A stretch of 64,000 nt of DNA from Utricularia gibba (lineage: Eukaryota; Streptophyta; Magnoliopsida; Lamiales; Lentibulariaceae): positions 2,976,001 through 3,040,000 of the forward strand of contig NEEC01000009.1 of NCBI GenBank assembly GCA_002189035.1. The letters run 5' to 3'. The translations under genes were made by a program, and so were the position numbers. The notes beneath the pieces are model-generated. The model saw nothing but the letters and a program-made list of their open reading frames with translations. It did no database searches and was not told the DNA's origin. Below, in pieces: positions 1 through 14,949 of the stretch; position 1 is the first letter of the stretch; every line of letters starts with the position of its first letter.

Positions 1-359
1 GCAAGGACCGAAGATTAAGAGTGAGGAAAACGAAAACAGAAGCCGCAGAATAAAAATACCAGAAGGGATGAGTGCATTGTAATGCCCTTTCAAGTGCACT
101 GGCTTCCATCCTGACCGTACGATACTGGTCCAAGTGAATCTGACGGCTACACGTTTTCCTCTTTTTTATCCCAGTTTCCACATTTCGCAGGCCATGGCTT
201 GTTCTTACAGCTGGGCCGCCACCGACAGCTGTGCAGCCGCTACGGCAATCACCGTTCGGGATCTTCAACTTCAACTCGACTTAACTCAAACCCCTCCTTG
301 TTCTGCTTGGTTTCAGTGTTTCGGAAGAAAAATTGGATTTTTTTTTCAATCATTCTGCA
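1..359. other. Upstream region of the PPR gene
   Basis: This stretch precedes the PPR start codon. A short ATG-initiated frame begins at about 194 and ends at 373, so it overlaps the PPR start at 360 in another frame. A pyrimidine-rich tract followed by CAG lies just before 190 and could be an intron acceptor in the leader. I see no other gene here. Confidence 0.4.
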
Positions 360-1910
360 ATGCTTCGCACTAAATCCCATCTCAGAAACTGGATGGGGTT
401 TTCATTGAAGAACAAATCCATTTTTCTACCTCACAGGACAATGCCGCCGGCTAAAGGTCAGGACTTGGATTTTGTCAATGTGGTCAGCAGTTATATAATT
501 CATGCCGAATGGGATAAGCTAGACAAATTGGTGAATTTCTTCACACCCTTTAGAATCAAGCACATTCTGCTGAAAACCCAGAAGGATTACGTTGTGGTGT
601 TTGAGTTTTTCAACTGGGTTGAGGTTAGGAAACCTGAATTGAACACCCTCGATGTGGCATGCATTGTTCTTCACGTTTTAACTAAATACAAGAAGTTTAG
701 ATCAGCAAATGTTATTCTAAGGAGAATTCTTGCACATGGATCCTCTGAGTTGGATCATCCACGGAAGGTTTTTGATGCACTGGTTTATTCTTACAGAATG
801 TGTGAGTCTTCTTCGTTTGTGTTCGATGCTTTGTTTAAAACTTATGCACATATGAAGAAGTTAAGGAATGCTTCTGATTGCTTTTGTTGGATGAAGGATT
901 ATGGTTTTTATCCTACAGTTGTATCTTGTAATGCATATTTGAGTGCACTGAACAGTTTGAAACGCTGGGATATCACATTGGCGTTTTACAAGGAAATTCA
1001 TCGGTGTCGGATTTCACCGAATGTTTATGCCATCAACATGGCTATGGAGGCTTATTGTAAACTGGGAAAATTGGAGCTTGCTGCTGATTTGTTCAATGAA
1101 ATGGAGGGAATGGGGATACCCCGCAATGTTGTTTCATATAATACATTGATTGCAAGCTATTGCAGCAAGGGCCTAATCAGCAAAGGCTTAAAGCTGAAGA
1201 CCATGATGGAGAAAAACGGGATGCAGGCAAACTGTGTTACATATAACACGCTGATGAATGGCTTTTGCAAAGAGGGGAAGCCTCATGAAGCAAGCAGATT
1301 GATGGGAGAGATGAAAAGCAAGGGCCTTTCTGCTGCTGTTATAACTTACAACACATTGATCAGCGGATATACCGCAATGGGATACACTGCAAAAGCCACG
1401 CAGTTGTTTGAGGCAATGTCGGCCAACGGTGTTAAAGCTGACATTTTGACTTATAATGCTTTGATATCAGGGCTGTGCAAGGAGGGTAAGACAAAGAAGT
1501 CTGCATACCTGGTGAAAGAGCTTGATAAGAAAAATTTGGTACCCAATTCTTCGACTTTCGCAGCTCTTATTCAAGGGCAATGTGTGAGAAACAACGCTGA
1601 TCGTGCATTTCAGCTATACAGAAGCATGGTGAAGAGTGGGTGTCACCCGAATGAATCAACTTTCGAGATACTTATATCTGCTTTTCTTCAGAATGAAGAT
1701 TATGATGGGGCTGTTACGGTGCTGAAAGAAATGATTGACAGAGCTGTAGCTCCTTCACAGGGCACAGTGTTGAATCTGATCAGGGGACTGAACCGATGCG
1801 GAGATGTCAAACAAGCCACTGACTTGTGCAGAGAGCTGGAAAATAGGCGCCTCATCTCCAAAGAATGCCTTGAAATCCTTTGTACAGAAGATGCCAAAAA
1901 GGACACCTGA
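360..1910 (+). CDS. P-class pentatricopeptide repeat protein, likely organellar
   Basis: Single-exon frame of 516 residues from ATG 360. The frame is open slightly upstream, but only through a TTG codon, so the first ATG is taken. The N-terminus is rich in Arg/Lys/Ser (MLRTKSHLRNW), as in a mitochondrial or plastid presequence. From about residue 140 to the end there are roughly nine to ten 35-residue helical repeats with P-class hallmarks such as VVSYNTLI, CVTYNTLMNGFCKEG and ILTYNALISGLCKEG. There is no E or DYW extension, so RNA stabilisation, translation or splicing roles are more likely than editing catalysis. Length and repeat layout resemble Arabidopsis At4g26680-type proteins (family recall). 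PPR proteins of this class bind organellar RNA; the target cannot be read from the sequence. It converges on the P450 reductase gene downstream. Confidence 0.93.
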   Translation: MLRTKSHLRNWMGFSLKNKSIFLPHRTMPPAKGQDLDFVNVVSSYIIHAEWDKLDKLVNFFTPFRIKHILLKTQKDYVVVFEFFNWVEVRKPELNTLDVACIVLHVLTKYKKFRSANVILRRILAHGSSELDHPRKVFDALVYSYRMCESSSFVFDALFKTYAHMKKLRNASDCFCWMKDYGFYPTVVSCNAYLSALNSLKRWDITLAFYKEIHRCRISPNVYAINMAMEAYCKLGKLELAADLFNEMEGMGIPRNVVSYNTLIASYCSKGLISKGLKLKTMMEKNGMQANCVTYNTLMNGFCKEGKPHEASRLMGEMKSKGLSAAVITYNTLISGYTAMGYTAKATQLFEAMSANGVKADILTYNALISGLCKEGKTKKSAYLVKELDKKNLVPNSSTFAALIQGQCVRNNADRAFQLYRSMVKSGCHPNESTFEILISAFLQNEDYDGAVTVLKEMIDRAVAPSQGTVLNLIRGLNRCGDVKQATDLCRELENRRLISKECLEILCTEDAKKDT

Positions 1911-2618
1911 AACGACCATAGTTCTTTTCTTTGAACAATATGCAGACAGCTTCACAGAATCCTTGGTGCTATACATTCTCAAGGTATGAAGAAATGTAAA
2001 TGTAGGAAGGAATGTTTGCTAATGTTCATGGAACAAACCAACATTATCAGGTATGTTTGTGGTATACATGTAGCTGCAAATTAGCTTCACAAGATAAATG
2101 CGCAAATGGATTCCCTTGTTGTAAGCAGTTTGTTGTGCGAGGCCGAGAGCAGCGCGAGCATTGGAGTGGATCTGGAAAAATGAAGAGACGCAACAGAAGG
2201 AAACTCCCAAATCGGAGAAGACAACCTTTTCCTCGGGAGTGCGGCCCGGGAGAGGGAGGGCGATGAAGAAACGGAATAAATCAGCAGGGTAGAAGCTGCC
2301 CTGTACAGTGTTACATAGTTTCTATATTACAACAATTTTGAACCTTCAAGGGCAGAAACTGTAGTATAAGTTTACATCAGAGAGAGGATGATGGCTTTGT
2401 GCACAGAAGCCATATTTCAGACAAAATCTCATCGGTAGGGGCAACAGTTACAGACAGAAGCAAGCAGGGTAAGTCTAAGGTCATATAGCTCCTACACTTA
2501 GCATGCAATGTAAGTACATGGGAATAGGTGGACGTTACCCCTTTTGATAAATGACTACTTGACAGATTCATATATTGACGCAGCACGCAGAGCGCTGTAT
2601 CTCAGCGTTTCACCTCAT
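1911..2618. other. Convergent 3' intergenic region (PPR / CPR)
   Basis: The region lies between the stop codons of two convergent genes and should hold both 3' UTRs. Short open frames here have no recognisable domains. I see no other gene. Confidence 0.5.
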
Positions 2619-6549
<3,931 letters not shown>

Positions 6550-7624
6550 TCTACACTTCGCTTAAACAACAGGAGAAGTTCTCGAAGTAAATGACTACAG
6601 GTACCCAAATCCAACCTGAATTTTGTTCCGACAATTAAACGAATGTAGTAGGGTGAGGAGCGAGTTGAAATTGGGAAACGGTGAGCTGAAACAAGGAGAG
6701 TTTATATTGACGCCACCAGCCCAGAGAAAGGGAGTAGTTGAGGTGGGTGGGGACGAGACAGACTCGCCGGGAAAAGGAAAGAACTCCAATTTAAAGAGTT
6801 TCAAGCTTTAAAAATTGAGACTGAAGGATCTTAAACAAACCCCTCAGATGGATTCAATCCCACTATAAAAAGAAGAGAAGAAACGCCATGACTCCACTCA
6901 ATAACATCCTGTATAAACAAACAAAAAGAAAGTGAGAAATACCCACTGGGTAGTCGGTATTTGGCATACCCTATTTTCAATTCCGGGGGACGATGATGCC
7001 GAACTGCCGGAGATGCTCTCCTCTAATTTTACAGTGAATAATTGTTTTGACTGCCATTACTCTCCGGTTGGCCAGATCCCGAAATGATGTACGGCCCTGC
7101 ATCCCATCCTCCCAGATGCGTCTCTAGCGAGTAGTCTACCTTGAGTACTGTTAAAGCGGAGCCAGATGAAGTGGTAGAGTAGAACATTGAAGTAACTAAA
7201 CAACACGAAAAATCTCGGCTTTCGATTGAATAAACAGATGCAAGAAAGTAAAATTGCTTCTAATGCTACAAAGTTTTATTTCTAAATAATATCAACTCAT
7301 CATAAACACCGATTGGGAGATGGTTTACAAAAGCAGTCATGCCAAAGATTCCCTTCAGAAAATCAATCATATTCTCACTTTTTTTAGGAAAATAATACCT
7401 GGGAAATGTCAAAACACAACAACAAAAAATGTTTTTTTAGGACAAAGTCAATCAATTTTCTTTTAGTCCAAGATTGGAATTTGTCATGTTTTGTCAAGAT
7501 GTGCACGGAACATCAAAGGAAATAATGTCTTTGACATAGACAGGGATCCACGGAATGGAAGATCCTTCGTTTGTTTTTCCCAGCTCTGGATGAACCCCCA
7601 CCACACCTGGGTAGAAAAGTGACA
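6550..7624. promoter_or_regulatory. CPR upstream region and RRP1 3' flank
   Basis: About 1.07 kb between the CPR start codon and the end of the next minus-strand gene. It must include the CPR promoter and 5' UTR and the downstream gene's 3' UTR. It is AT-rich in 7200-7500 with no supported gene. I could not pick out individual promoter elements with confidence. Confidence 0.4.
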
Positions 7625-9388
7625 TCAGTTGGAGATCATCATTTGCGTCGTCTTTTTCCGTAACCTAGTCACAGAGGACTCGGTCAAACTCAATCTACTT
7701 TTTGCTGCTTTCTTCTTCATCTTCTTCTTGTTTTTCATTCTTTTCTCCAAAGGCAGCATTTCTATGATGGGACCCGGAGGCACACCCTTTTTCAACGCAC
7801 TTCCTCTAGGGGTGACTGATGGAGGCAGCCTCAGGTTCTCTGGAGGCAACGGATTCTGTGGTTTCCACACCAAGTTACGCTTTATGGCAAAGCGAACTTT
7901 CTTCGAGCTTTTTCCTACAGTAGTCTCTGAGCCCATGACACACTCATTGTCATCCGTGAATGTATCTAGACCACCATTAGCATGCTCGTTTGCAGACTCA
8001 GCTCGCCTTCTCTTGCTATGTTTCTTCATCAAGGATACAGGGGTTTTTGGGGAGCCTAAATCCTCACTATTGTTGTCTGATTCTGCATCAACTTCCTCAA
8101 AACTTCTGCGAAGACGCTGAAGGGTTTCTTCATCGAACATTATTTCATCCGTACCAGATTCCCGCTCACCAGGAGCATTCTCTGGATTACTAAAACTCAA
8201 ATCATCGTTTTTCTCAAGTAAAGAGGTTTCTAAAACTCCCTTTTCATGTGTTCTGATCTCTTTCTTCTTCTTCCTCTTCTTCTTCATCTTCTTATCTATT
8301 TCTTCGATACATGTCTTTGCCTTCTTGCGCTGCTTAGGGAGGCCATCTTCATATTGATGCTGCACATCATTACTGTCAACAGCTGTCTGTGTTTCCCCAT
8401 CAGGCATAGACGTATCGCATTCCAAGGGTATCAACTGAGGCACCTCATCATCACCAGCATGGTACTCAGGAATAGCAATTTCGATACCGGATGATTCCAA
8501 CTCCTTTTCTAACTTCCGAAACTCCTCATGCAAACCCAAAACAACCTTTCTGTTCCCTTGAATGCAGTCAATCCCCGAACCAACCTGGTATAACTTCTCC
8601 GATAATCCCATCTTTAAGGCAACAATTCCTAGCAACACAACTCCATCTTGCCCATCACAAGTGACCCCCATTTTTTTCTTCGCCAGTAAGTCCCTTCCCA
8701 TTTTCACCAACTCATTAAAGACACAACTCTTCATCTTCCCCAGCAAAATTTTGTCTTGAGACTTGAGAAATGCCTCAAAAAAGGGTCTCAAAATCGCATA
8801 AACAACCTCCCTCTTCACAGGAAAACCAACGCTCTTCAACTCTTCCAAAAAGACAGAAACAATATGATAATTTACCCCATTCCCCCTAAGTTTATCCTCT
8901 GCCGTAAACCCGTGCTTGTCTAAAACCCCAAAATAGACGCCCACAACATCGAGATCCCATCCTCTCGACCTAAACATCTCAAACAACACCCTCACAAAAC
9001 GTCGTATCAACAAGTAAAATTTGTCCAGCCTCAGCCTATCTATCCCAGGCCACTCCCTCCTAAGCGTTACCAAGAATCCACGAAAGAACTCCACCGAAAG
9101 TGGTGGCCGAAGCGACAAAAACAAGGAAGTGAGGCGATCGATTAACGCTACCTGGTTTGGCGTTTTGTCGGAATGCCATAGGCAGTAAAAAAGACCCTTC
9201 CAGATCCTTCCGACATCAGCCTCAGTGAGAAGTTGTGGCTCCGAAGACAGCCAAGCGTGAATAAGGCGCAAGGATTGAGATCTGAGCCTGGGATTACATG
9301 AGGCCAAGTACTTGATCAGCGCCGGCCCTGCTACCGCAGACGCTAGAACAGGATGCAGGGGCTTCGGCCCCCGAGATCTCTTCTTCAT
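7625..9388 (-). CDS. RRP1/NOP52-like ribosomal RNA processing protein
   Basis: Single-exon frame of 587 residues starting at ATG 9388 (MKKRSRGPKP). The frame is open about 12 codons further upstream but without an ATG. The first roughly 230 residues form the conserved RRP1/Nop52 helical domain, recognisable by stretches such as IKYLASCNPRLRSQSLRLI, IWKGLFYCLWHSDK and REWPGIDRLRLDKFYLLIRR. In yeast and animals this domain is nucleolar and acts in 60S pre-ribosome (27S pre-rRNA) processing. The second half is low-complexity, acidic and basic, with nucleolar-localisation-like clusters (KKMKKKRKKKKE) and a basic tail rich in Lys and Arg. The intact intronless gene with a conserved N-terminal domain argues for a functional copy; an intronless form could reflect an old retrocopy. 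Confidence 0.9.
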   Translation of the reverse strand: MKKRSRGPKPLHPVLASAVAGPALIKYLASCNPRLRSQSLRLIHAWLSSEPQLLTEADVGRIWKGLFYCLWHSDKTPNQVALIDRLTSLFLSLRPPLSVEFFRGFLVTLRREWPGIDRLRLDKFYLLIRRFVRVLFEMFRSRGWDLDVVGVYFGVLDKHGFTAEDKLRGNGVNYHIVSVFLEELKSVGFPVKREVVYAILRPFFEAFLKSQDKILLGKMKSCVFNELVKMGRDLLAKKKMGVTCDGQDGVVLLGIVALKMGLSEKLYQVGSGIDCIQGNRKVVLGLHEEFRKLEKELESSGIEIAIPEYHAGDDEVPQLIPLECDTSMPDGETQTAVDSNDVQHQYEDGLPKQRKKAKTCIEEIDKKMKKKRKKKKEIRTHEKGVLETSLLEKNDDLSFSNPENAPGERESGTDEIMFDEETLQRLRRSFEEVDAESDNNSEDLGSPKTPVSLMKKHSKRRRAESANEHANGGLDTFTDDNECVMGSETTVGKSSKKVRFAIKRNLVWKPQNPLPPENLRLPPSVTPRGSALKKGVPPGPIIEMLPLEKRMKNKKKMKKKAAKSRLSLTESSVTRLRKKTTQMMISN

Positions 9389-9681
9389 CGACCTCAATTG
9401 CGATGGCGGCTCTCTTCCCCCCAAATTCTACCTCTCTTTTCTCCTGTACCTTGTTAGGGTTTGTCGATTAGCAGCACCCCCATCGCCATTCAAACCCTAG
9501 CGACGGCCGCCTTCGTTTCTAATAAACACAAACCAATTCCACCCTAGAAAAACAAAGCGCGCAAAACATTTCATTTTTCAGAATAAAAATTCGAAAATAA
9601 ACGGAATAATTTCATTTCCTGACGCAATTATTGTAAAAAAAATTAATATTAAAATTTATCAATTTTTTCCAGAACTCGCTA
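9389..9681. other. Short intergenic region upstream of RRP1
   Basis: AT-rich spacer of about 290 bases between two minus-strand genes. It should hold the RRP1 promoter and 5' UTR and the 3' UTR of the next gene. The run at 9620-9670 is strongly AT-rich. Confidence 0.4.
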
Positions 9682-12404
9682 TTAACTTCCGGCGGCAGTC
9701 GAGCTTCTCGACGGAGTTCTTGGAACCATAGAAGACAAAGGCTTCAACCAGTCATTGACTGTACTGCGACTCCTTGTTTCCTGCAAACGGGAAATCAGCC
9801 ACTGATAATCAGCAAGCGTTTCCGGCGACAGCGGCTCCAGGAACTCGCACTTGGAAAGAATCTCAGCGGGGGGTATGACATTGTGAATCATATTCGTCTC
9901 CAGTTTTGGCCTCCGGCTGCTCTCACTGTTCTCCTGCTCCTTAGGAATGATGGCGTTGGGCGATGCACCAACTGACGTTTCCATGTTGAATGGTTTGGCT
10001 CTTTCCGGCTGCAAGCAGAACTCTATCCATTGTCGCACCACCGGCGAGGGTTCTCTGATCCGTCCCCCGATCTTGTCAGTTGCACCGTGCTTTGATGTAT
10101 TTGGTATCGCCTGCATCATGAAGGAGCGATGGTAAATGCCACTTCATGTTTGATGCACCGGATCAAGTAACTGAATATTCAGAAACTATGGAGTTATACC
10201 CAGAAATCAGCCCACAAGCTAGCACCCGAATGAGGAACTACTACAGCAACATTTGACATAGTTTTGGCTACCGGAATAACGTCACTGCTCCATCCGACAG
10301 CCACCCACACGTCCCCAGCCTTTAAGGCTTTAAGGTAATACTGACTGTCAAACACTCGGACCTGCAAGGGCAGTTGGTAAGCACGCATGTCGTTGCATTC
10401 AGGAACCAACTAGACTGGTGCGTAGAGCCGTAGAGGGTCTGTCTATATGTACGCAGTTATTATCCTATAGTCTCTGTAAATATGGTTTATAGGGAAAAGG
10501 CATTCATCTTTCCATGTTACCTGTTGAGACAACAATTGCAGCTGCTGCAGCAATGCATGCCTTCCTCCAACCACTTGAGATTCGATGTTTGTAGTATTGT
10601 ATGATGCCCCCATGTACTTCAAAGTGGCACCGACAACCTCCCGAGGCGATTCCACCATCGCAATTTTTCCTCGAAGTTCAGGGCGCCATAAATCTGACCA
10701 GTCCTGCACTTTTTTTCTGAATCTTAGATGGGAAACCAGGAAAACAAGGAAATTTCAGATTGATTAGTTCTCACATCTCATCAACAGCGCAGCAACACAA
10801 ATATTTTAACTACTGCTGCTGATAGTATAAGAACAAAATAACCCTTGAAAGAAAACCATACTTTAACAGGATTCAGCTTGTGCTTCTGAAATTCCTTTTT
10901 ATTATAAGCTATCACCATGCTGCCCCAACGGTATGGTACAGCCCATATTCTCCCTTGGTGATCCACGTTACCATCAGGGCTCCTGCGTAAATATATCTGA
11001 GATTATTTCAGCACCCCAAGCGTGACCTCCAGTGTGTTTCAGTATCGGAAATAGGAACGATTGAGTTAAACTATTATCGAATCTTTCTGCAGAAGATTTT
11101 TAAAGGGAGAGAACATGCAAAGGAAATAAATGAAAATAATTACTTGTAGTCCCCTTGTACTTTGGATCTGATTCAAAATTTTAAAAGAGCGAAAATTTCA
11201 GTCATTCAGAATTACTAGTGTTTTATTGATAACATAATTTATGAACCCAAGGGCTGAGAAAGCCTACCGTAGCCTATCATTCACATTATTTGTTGGAAAT
11301 CCACATAGTGCGCACATGGTCAAGAGTTGAAAATAGATGAACACAATAATGAGCGGAAAACTACACTCATACCTTCCAGCTGTCACTTAACTCTTGAAAC
11401 CAATCTTGGTCTTCAGCTCGTTCAATAGGAACAAGTAAATCTTCTGCAATGGCAAAATTGAGCCAGGCATCTCCAACAGAAACCAGGTCAGCTGCTGCAG
11501 CAGACTTAGGAGTTAATTTCCTTTTACCAAATGGATATAGGAGTTCCTGATAAATATCTGCAAGGCTTCGACGAAATCCAGGAGACAAGCGAACTCTTTT
11601 TCCTTGGGATCGCAAGAAGTCCTGCAAGGCAGCGGCATCATTATGAAATATGAAAGGGTAATAAAATGTGGGAATACTTTGCTTGAAGCAGTAATTTAAA
11701 TGCAAAACGAAAATGTAATAAGAGGAATCAATCCATGGTTGAAAAGGACCTTCAAAAACGAAAAACTTACTCGAACCCATATGGGAGGCAGCGAACCTTG
11801 CAAAGCAACTAAACTTAAAGGGACCGTCAAGGCATATGACTTAGACTTCCAGCGCTCAAATTCCTCTTTCGTATTACTATTTCCAGTGTAATCCAAACTT
11901 TCTGGACTTCCCACATCATCACTCTCTGGAAATTAACAAGCAGACAATACGATATAGAGAAATGCAGAGGGGATTCTTATCACAAAGTTCATATGACGGT
12001 AATGGCTCAAGTTTAAACATAGCCTGCCTCCAATTACTAACCCTTAAGCAAAATATTTTGCAATGGCGTACGAGACAAATCTTTACAAACTTAATACAAG
12101 CACATGTACCTTGCTGCAAATAACTACTGGAGGAGGGGGAGTACGGAAGAATCCAAGCTGATGCTGGGGAAGAAAAGGCACGCAGGTTGCTGAGACACAA
12201 CCCCATCCCAATAACCGATGAAACACACAGCTGCCGGATCACTTTTCCAGTATAGGAATCACGATTATCACTGCTTGGAGTAGATGAGGAGAGCGTAATC
12301 GAAAGCTGTCGCGGCGAGCGTATAGAATCGAAGATCTTGACACAAATGGGGCTAGGGCTGGAATAGATTATTCCAGTCCCCAAAGAAAGAAGCACCACTG
12401 GCAT
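9682..12404 (-). CDS. Plastid PotD-like extracellular solute-binding protein
   Basis: Seven exons give an intact 535-residue frame: 12404-12110, 11925-11771, 11621-11373, 10996-10862, 10703-10521, 10361-10200, 10110-9682. The first exon is Ser/Thr/Arg-rich with a hydrophobic stretch and reads like a chloroplast transit peptide followed by a thylakoid-type signal. The body resembles a bacterial type-2 periplasmic binding protein (PotD/SBP_bac_8 class), with motifs such as IWAVPYRWGSMVIAYNK, DLWRPELRGKIAMVESPREV and GDVWVAVGWSSDV. Plant members of this family (Arabidopsis At1g31410-type) are annotated as putrescine/spermidine-binding-like, but the true ligand is not known to me. No ABC permease or ATPase gene lies nearby. 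Origin from the cyanobacterial endosymbiont is an inference from its bacterial fold. Confidence 0.88.
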
Positions 12405-13357
12405 GTTGAAATGCCTCTAGGGCTCAGAAAGCGCTAACAACGCTCAAAACAGTGAAACTAAAACGACAACTGGGAGCGATTCATAAGATTGGATGTATGC
12501 CACCGCTTATGGCGATTCTCAGCTGCAGATGATGAAAAGAACACAGAGATGAAATAATGTCACCAAATCAGAAACCTAAGCACACATTTTTTGGTCAATT
12601 GGGGATACATCCGGGTCTCCGTGCACTTCAAGAGCCCTAGATCTGAGCATGACACCTGGGTGGACTCGCGGGTGGGGTGGGATGGATCAAGATTCTTGCA
12701 AGAAAAAAAAAAAAAAAAAAAAAAAAAAAGAATCAAGCCTGTCCATTAATTGGATGATTGCTCATTAATACAGATACGGGTACGCATTTTTTTTTTTTAA
12801 AAAAAAGCAAGAATTACAGAAGATGCCGTGTTCGCTTCCATGGACCAGTCCGATTCTTCAGCTCCTTCCCTATTCTTACCACGCTGGTTGAATTGAAATT
12901 GGAATAAGGCTTCAATCATGCTCCCTCATGGGCGAGTAGGAGCGATAGGAAGGAATCTGTTGCCCGCCGGCATTGATGACCATTCTCTAATCGATGGAAT
13001 GGCTGCTCTGTCTATTTAGTATCCTTCAGGGTGGTTGTTGGTTTGCGATTACCCATCTGGGTTCTCGCTTATTTGCCTTTTTGAATACGTTGCTGCGAAA
13101 GGGATATCGATTGATCTGCTGTCGGATATGTTCGTAGTTGGGTTTGGCCTCTGATTTCGGATCTCTTTTTGAAGCAGCTGGTCATCGTTTTTCTGGTTTT
13201 ATTCTGTCTGTTCACCTAGAATCTCGAGTTCGATTCTGAAACTGCAAGGAGTTATGCCATCTAATGTTGAACGTTTTGTTTTGATGAAAACCTCTTTTGC
13301 ATGGGATTTATTCATCGGTTTTTAGATGCTGATTTTCTTGGAATCAGAATGTGAGAG
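12405..13357. promoter_or_regulatory. Divergent promoter region (PotD-like / arabinosyltransferase)
   Basis: Two genes point away from this 950-base region, so it should hold both promoters and leaders. It contains a 27-base A run at 12703-12729 and a second tract of T then A near 12788-12808. Pyrimidine-rich sequence at 13020-13330 looks like a long 5' UTR of the plus-strand gene. No further coding sequence is supported. Confidence 0.45.
12703..12729 (+). repeat. Poly(A) homopolymer, 27 bases
   Basis: Uninterrupted A run read directly from the sequence. It could be a retrotransposed tail remnant or simple slippage; flanks show no gene copy that I recognise. Confidence 0.9.
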
Positions 13358-14949
13358 ATGGGGGTTTTCAGATACAAATCCCTCTTCTATTGGTTTCTGC
13401 TTACATCAGTTTTGTTTGTGTTCTCTTGGTTCTTGGTTCTTCGGTCGACAAGCGAGTCTCATTTTCTTGATTCTAGTTCGGAGTCAAGAACTCTTCCATT
13501 TTCCGAGGTTGTGAAGGTCGCTGGTGTTCACCGGGATACGAGTTCTGCCCCTTGTCCTCAGCCTAGTGAGGCCATTCTCAAGGTTTTCATGTATGACTTG
13601 CCCCCGGAGTTTCATTTCAATCTCTTGGATTGGAAAGGGAATACACATACTGTGTGGCCGGATCTTCGTGTCATTGTTCCACATTATCCTGGTGGCTTAA
13701 ATTTGCAGCATAGCATAGAGTATTGGCTGACTTTGGATCTCTTGAACTCTGAATTTTCAGACTCTTTTCAAGGACGTAGTGCTAGAAGAGTAAGCAATTC
13801 CAGTGAGGCAGATGTTGTCTTTGTTCCCTTTTTTTCATCCCTAAGCTATAACCGATATTCAAAGGCGAAGCCTGGCCAGGCTAGGAGCCTGAATGATGCA
13901 TTACAGCAGAAGTTAGTCAGCTTCCTAAGAGATCAAAAAGAATGGAAGAGATCTGGTGGAATGGATCATATTGTCGTTGCACACCATCCAAACAGCCTCT
14001 TAGATGCTAGAATGAAGCTTTGGCCTGCCACATTTATTCTGTCTGATTTTGGTAGATATCCTCCTACCATTGCAAATGTTGAGAAAGATCTGATCGCACC
14101 ATACAAGCATGTGGTCAAGAGTTTTGTGAATGACTCACTGGGTTTTGATAGCCGTCCCATCTTGCTGTATTTCCAAGGAGCTATATACAGGAAGGATGTA
14201 AGTATACACTTTTTTTGTGATTCTTGAGCTAGTCTGATACTGGGTCCTGTAGTCTATCAATATTTCGAGCTTAAACTGTAAACTTCAAGAATATGGCGAC
14301 TATGTGTCAGCACAAGAACTTAACTTGAGCTACTTCAAACCCGTTTGCACCCTGCCATAGCAATACTTTTCACTGCTTCACCTGATATTATGTTCTTGTT
14401 ACAGGGGGAGTAGTACGACAGGAGCTGTATCACATGCTGAAAAATGAGCCGGACGTGCACTTTGCTTTTGGAAGTGTTCAGAAAAACGGGATCAAAGATG
14501 CCACTGAGGGCATGCGGTCCTCTAAATTCTGTCTCAACATTGCTGGTGACACGCCTTCATCGAACCGGCTTTTCGATGCTATAGCAAGCCACTGCGTCCC
14601 CGTGATTATCAGTGATGAAATTGAGCTTCCATATGAAGATGTGCTCGACTACTCCAAATTCTGCATATTCATCCGCACATCAGACGCAACCAAGAAAAAC
14701 TTTGTCCTAAATCTTGCACGGAATGTCAACAAAAGTAAGTGGACCAGAATGTGGACAAGGCTGAAAGAAATCGAGAATTTCTATGAGTTCCGGTACCCTT
14801 CTCATGAGAACGATGCCACCCAAATGATATGGCAGGCAGTTTCAAGGAAGGTGCCCATGATCAGGAGGAGGATTCATCGCTCCAGGAGGCTCTCTGGCAT
14901 CAAGGGCCCAGCATTCCACTCCTTTTCTCTGCCCAAGAGTTTGTCTTAA
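13358..14949 (+). CDS. Exostosin-type GT47 glycosyltransferase, ARAD1-like arabinosyltransferase
   Basis: Golgi type II membrane glycosyltransferase of the GT47 family. ARAD1/ARAD2 members act on pectic arabinan. Exon 1 starts at ATG 13358 with a signal anchor at about residues 9-29, followed by exostosin-domain sequence (LKVFMYDLPPEFHFNLLDW, VVAHHPNSLLDAR). Exon 2 runs 14405-14949 and carries NIAGDTPSSNRLFDAI and HCVPVIISDEIELP, the conserved GT47 core. The strong donor at 14198 joined to the acceptor at 14404 puts exon 2 out of frame and hits TAG within three codons. A second donor four bases downstream (GTATAC at 14202) restores the frame, giving 462 residues with Val-Arg-Gly where relatives have Gly-Gly. 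One extra G in the G run at 14404-14408 would also fix it. Either an indel error, a shifted splice site or a broken allele is possible. Confidence 0.85.

Noticed and set aside
7629-8759. Several plus-strand open frames opposite RRP1
   Set aside because: They are reverse-strand shadows of the Lys/Glu-rich RRP1 coding sequence, rich in Phe/Leu as expected from such sequence.
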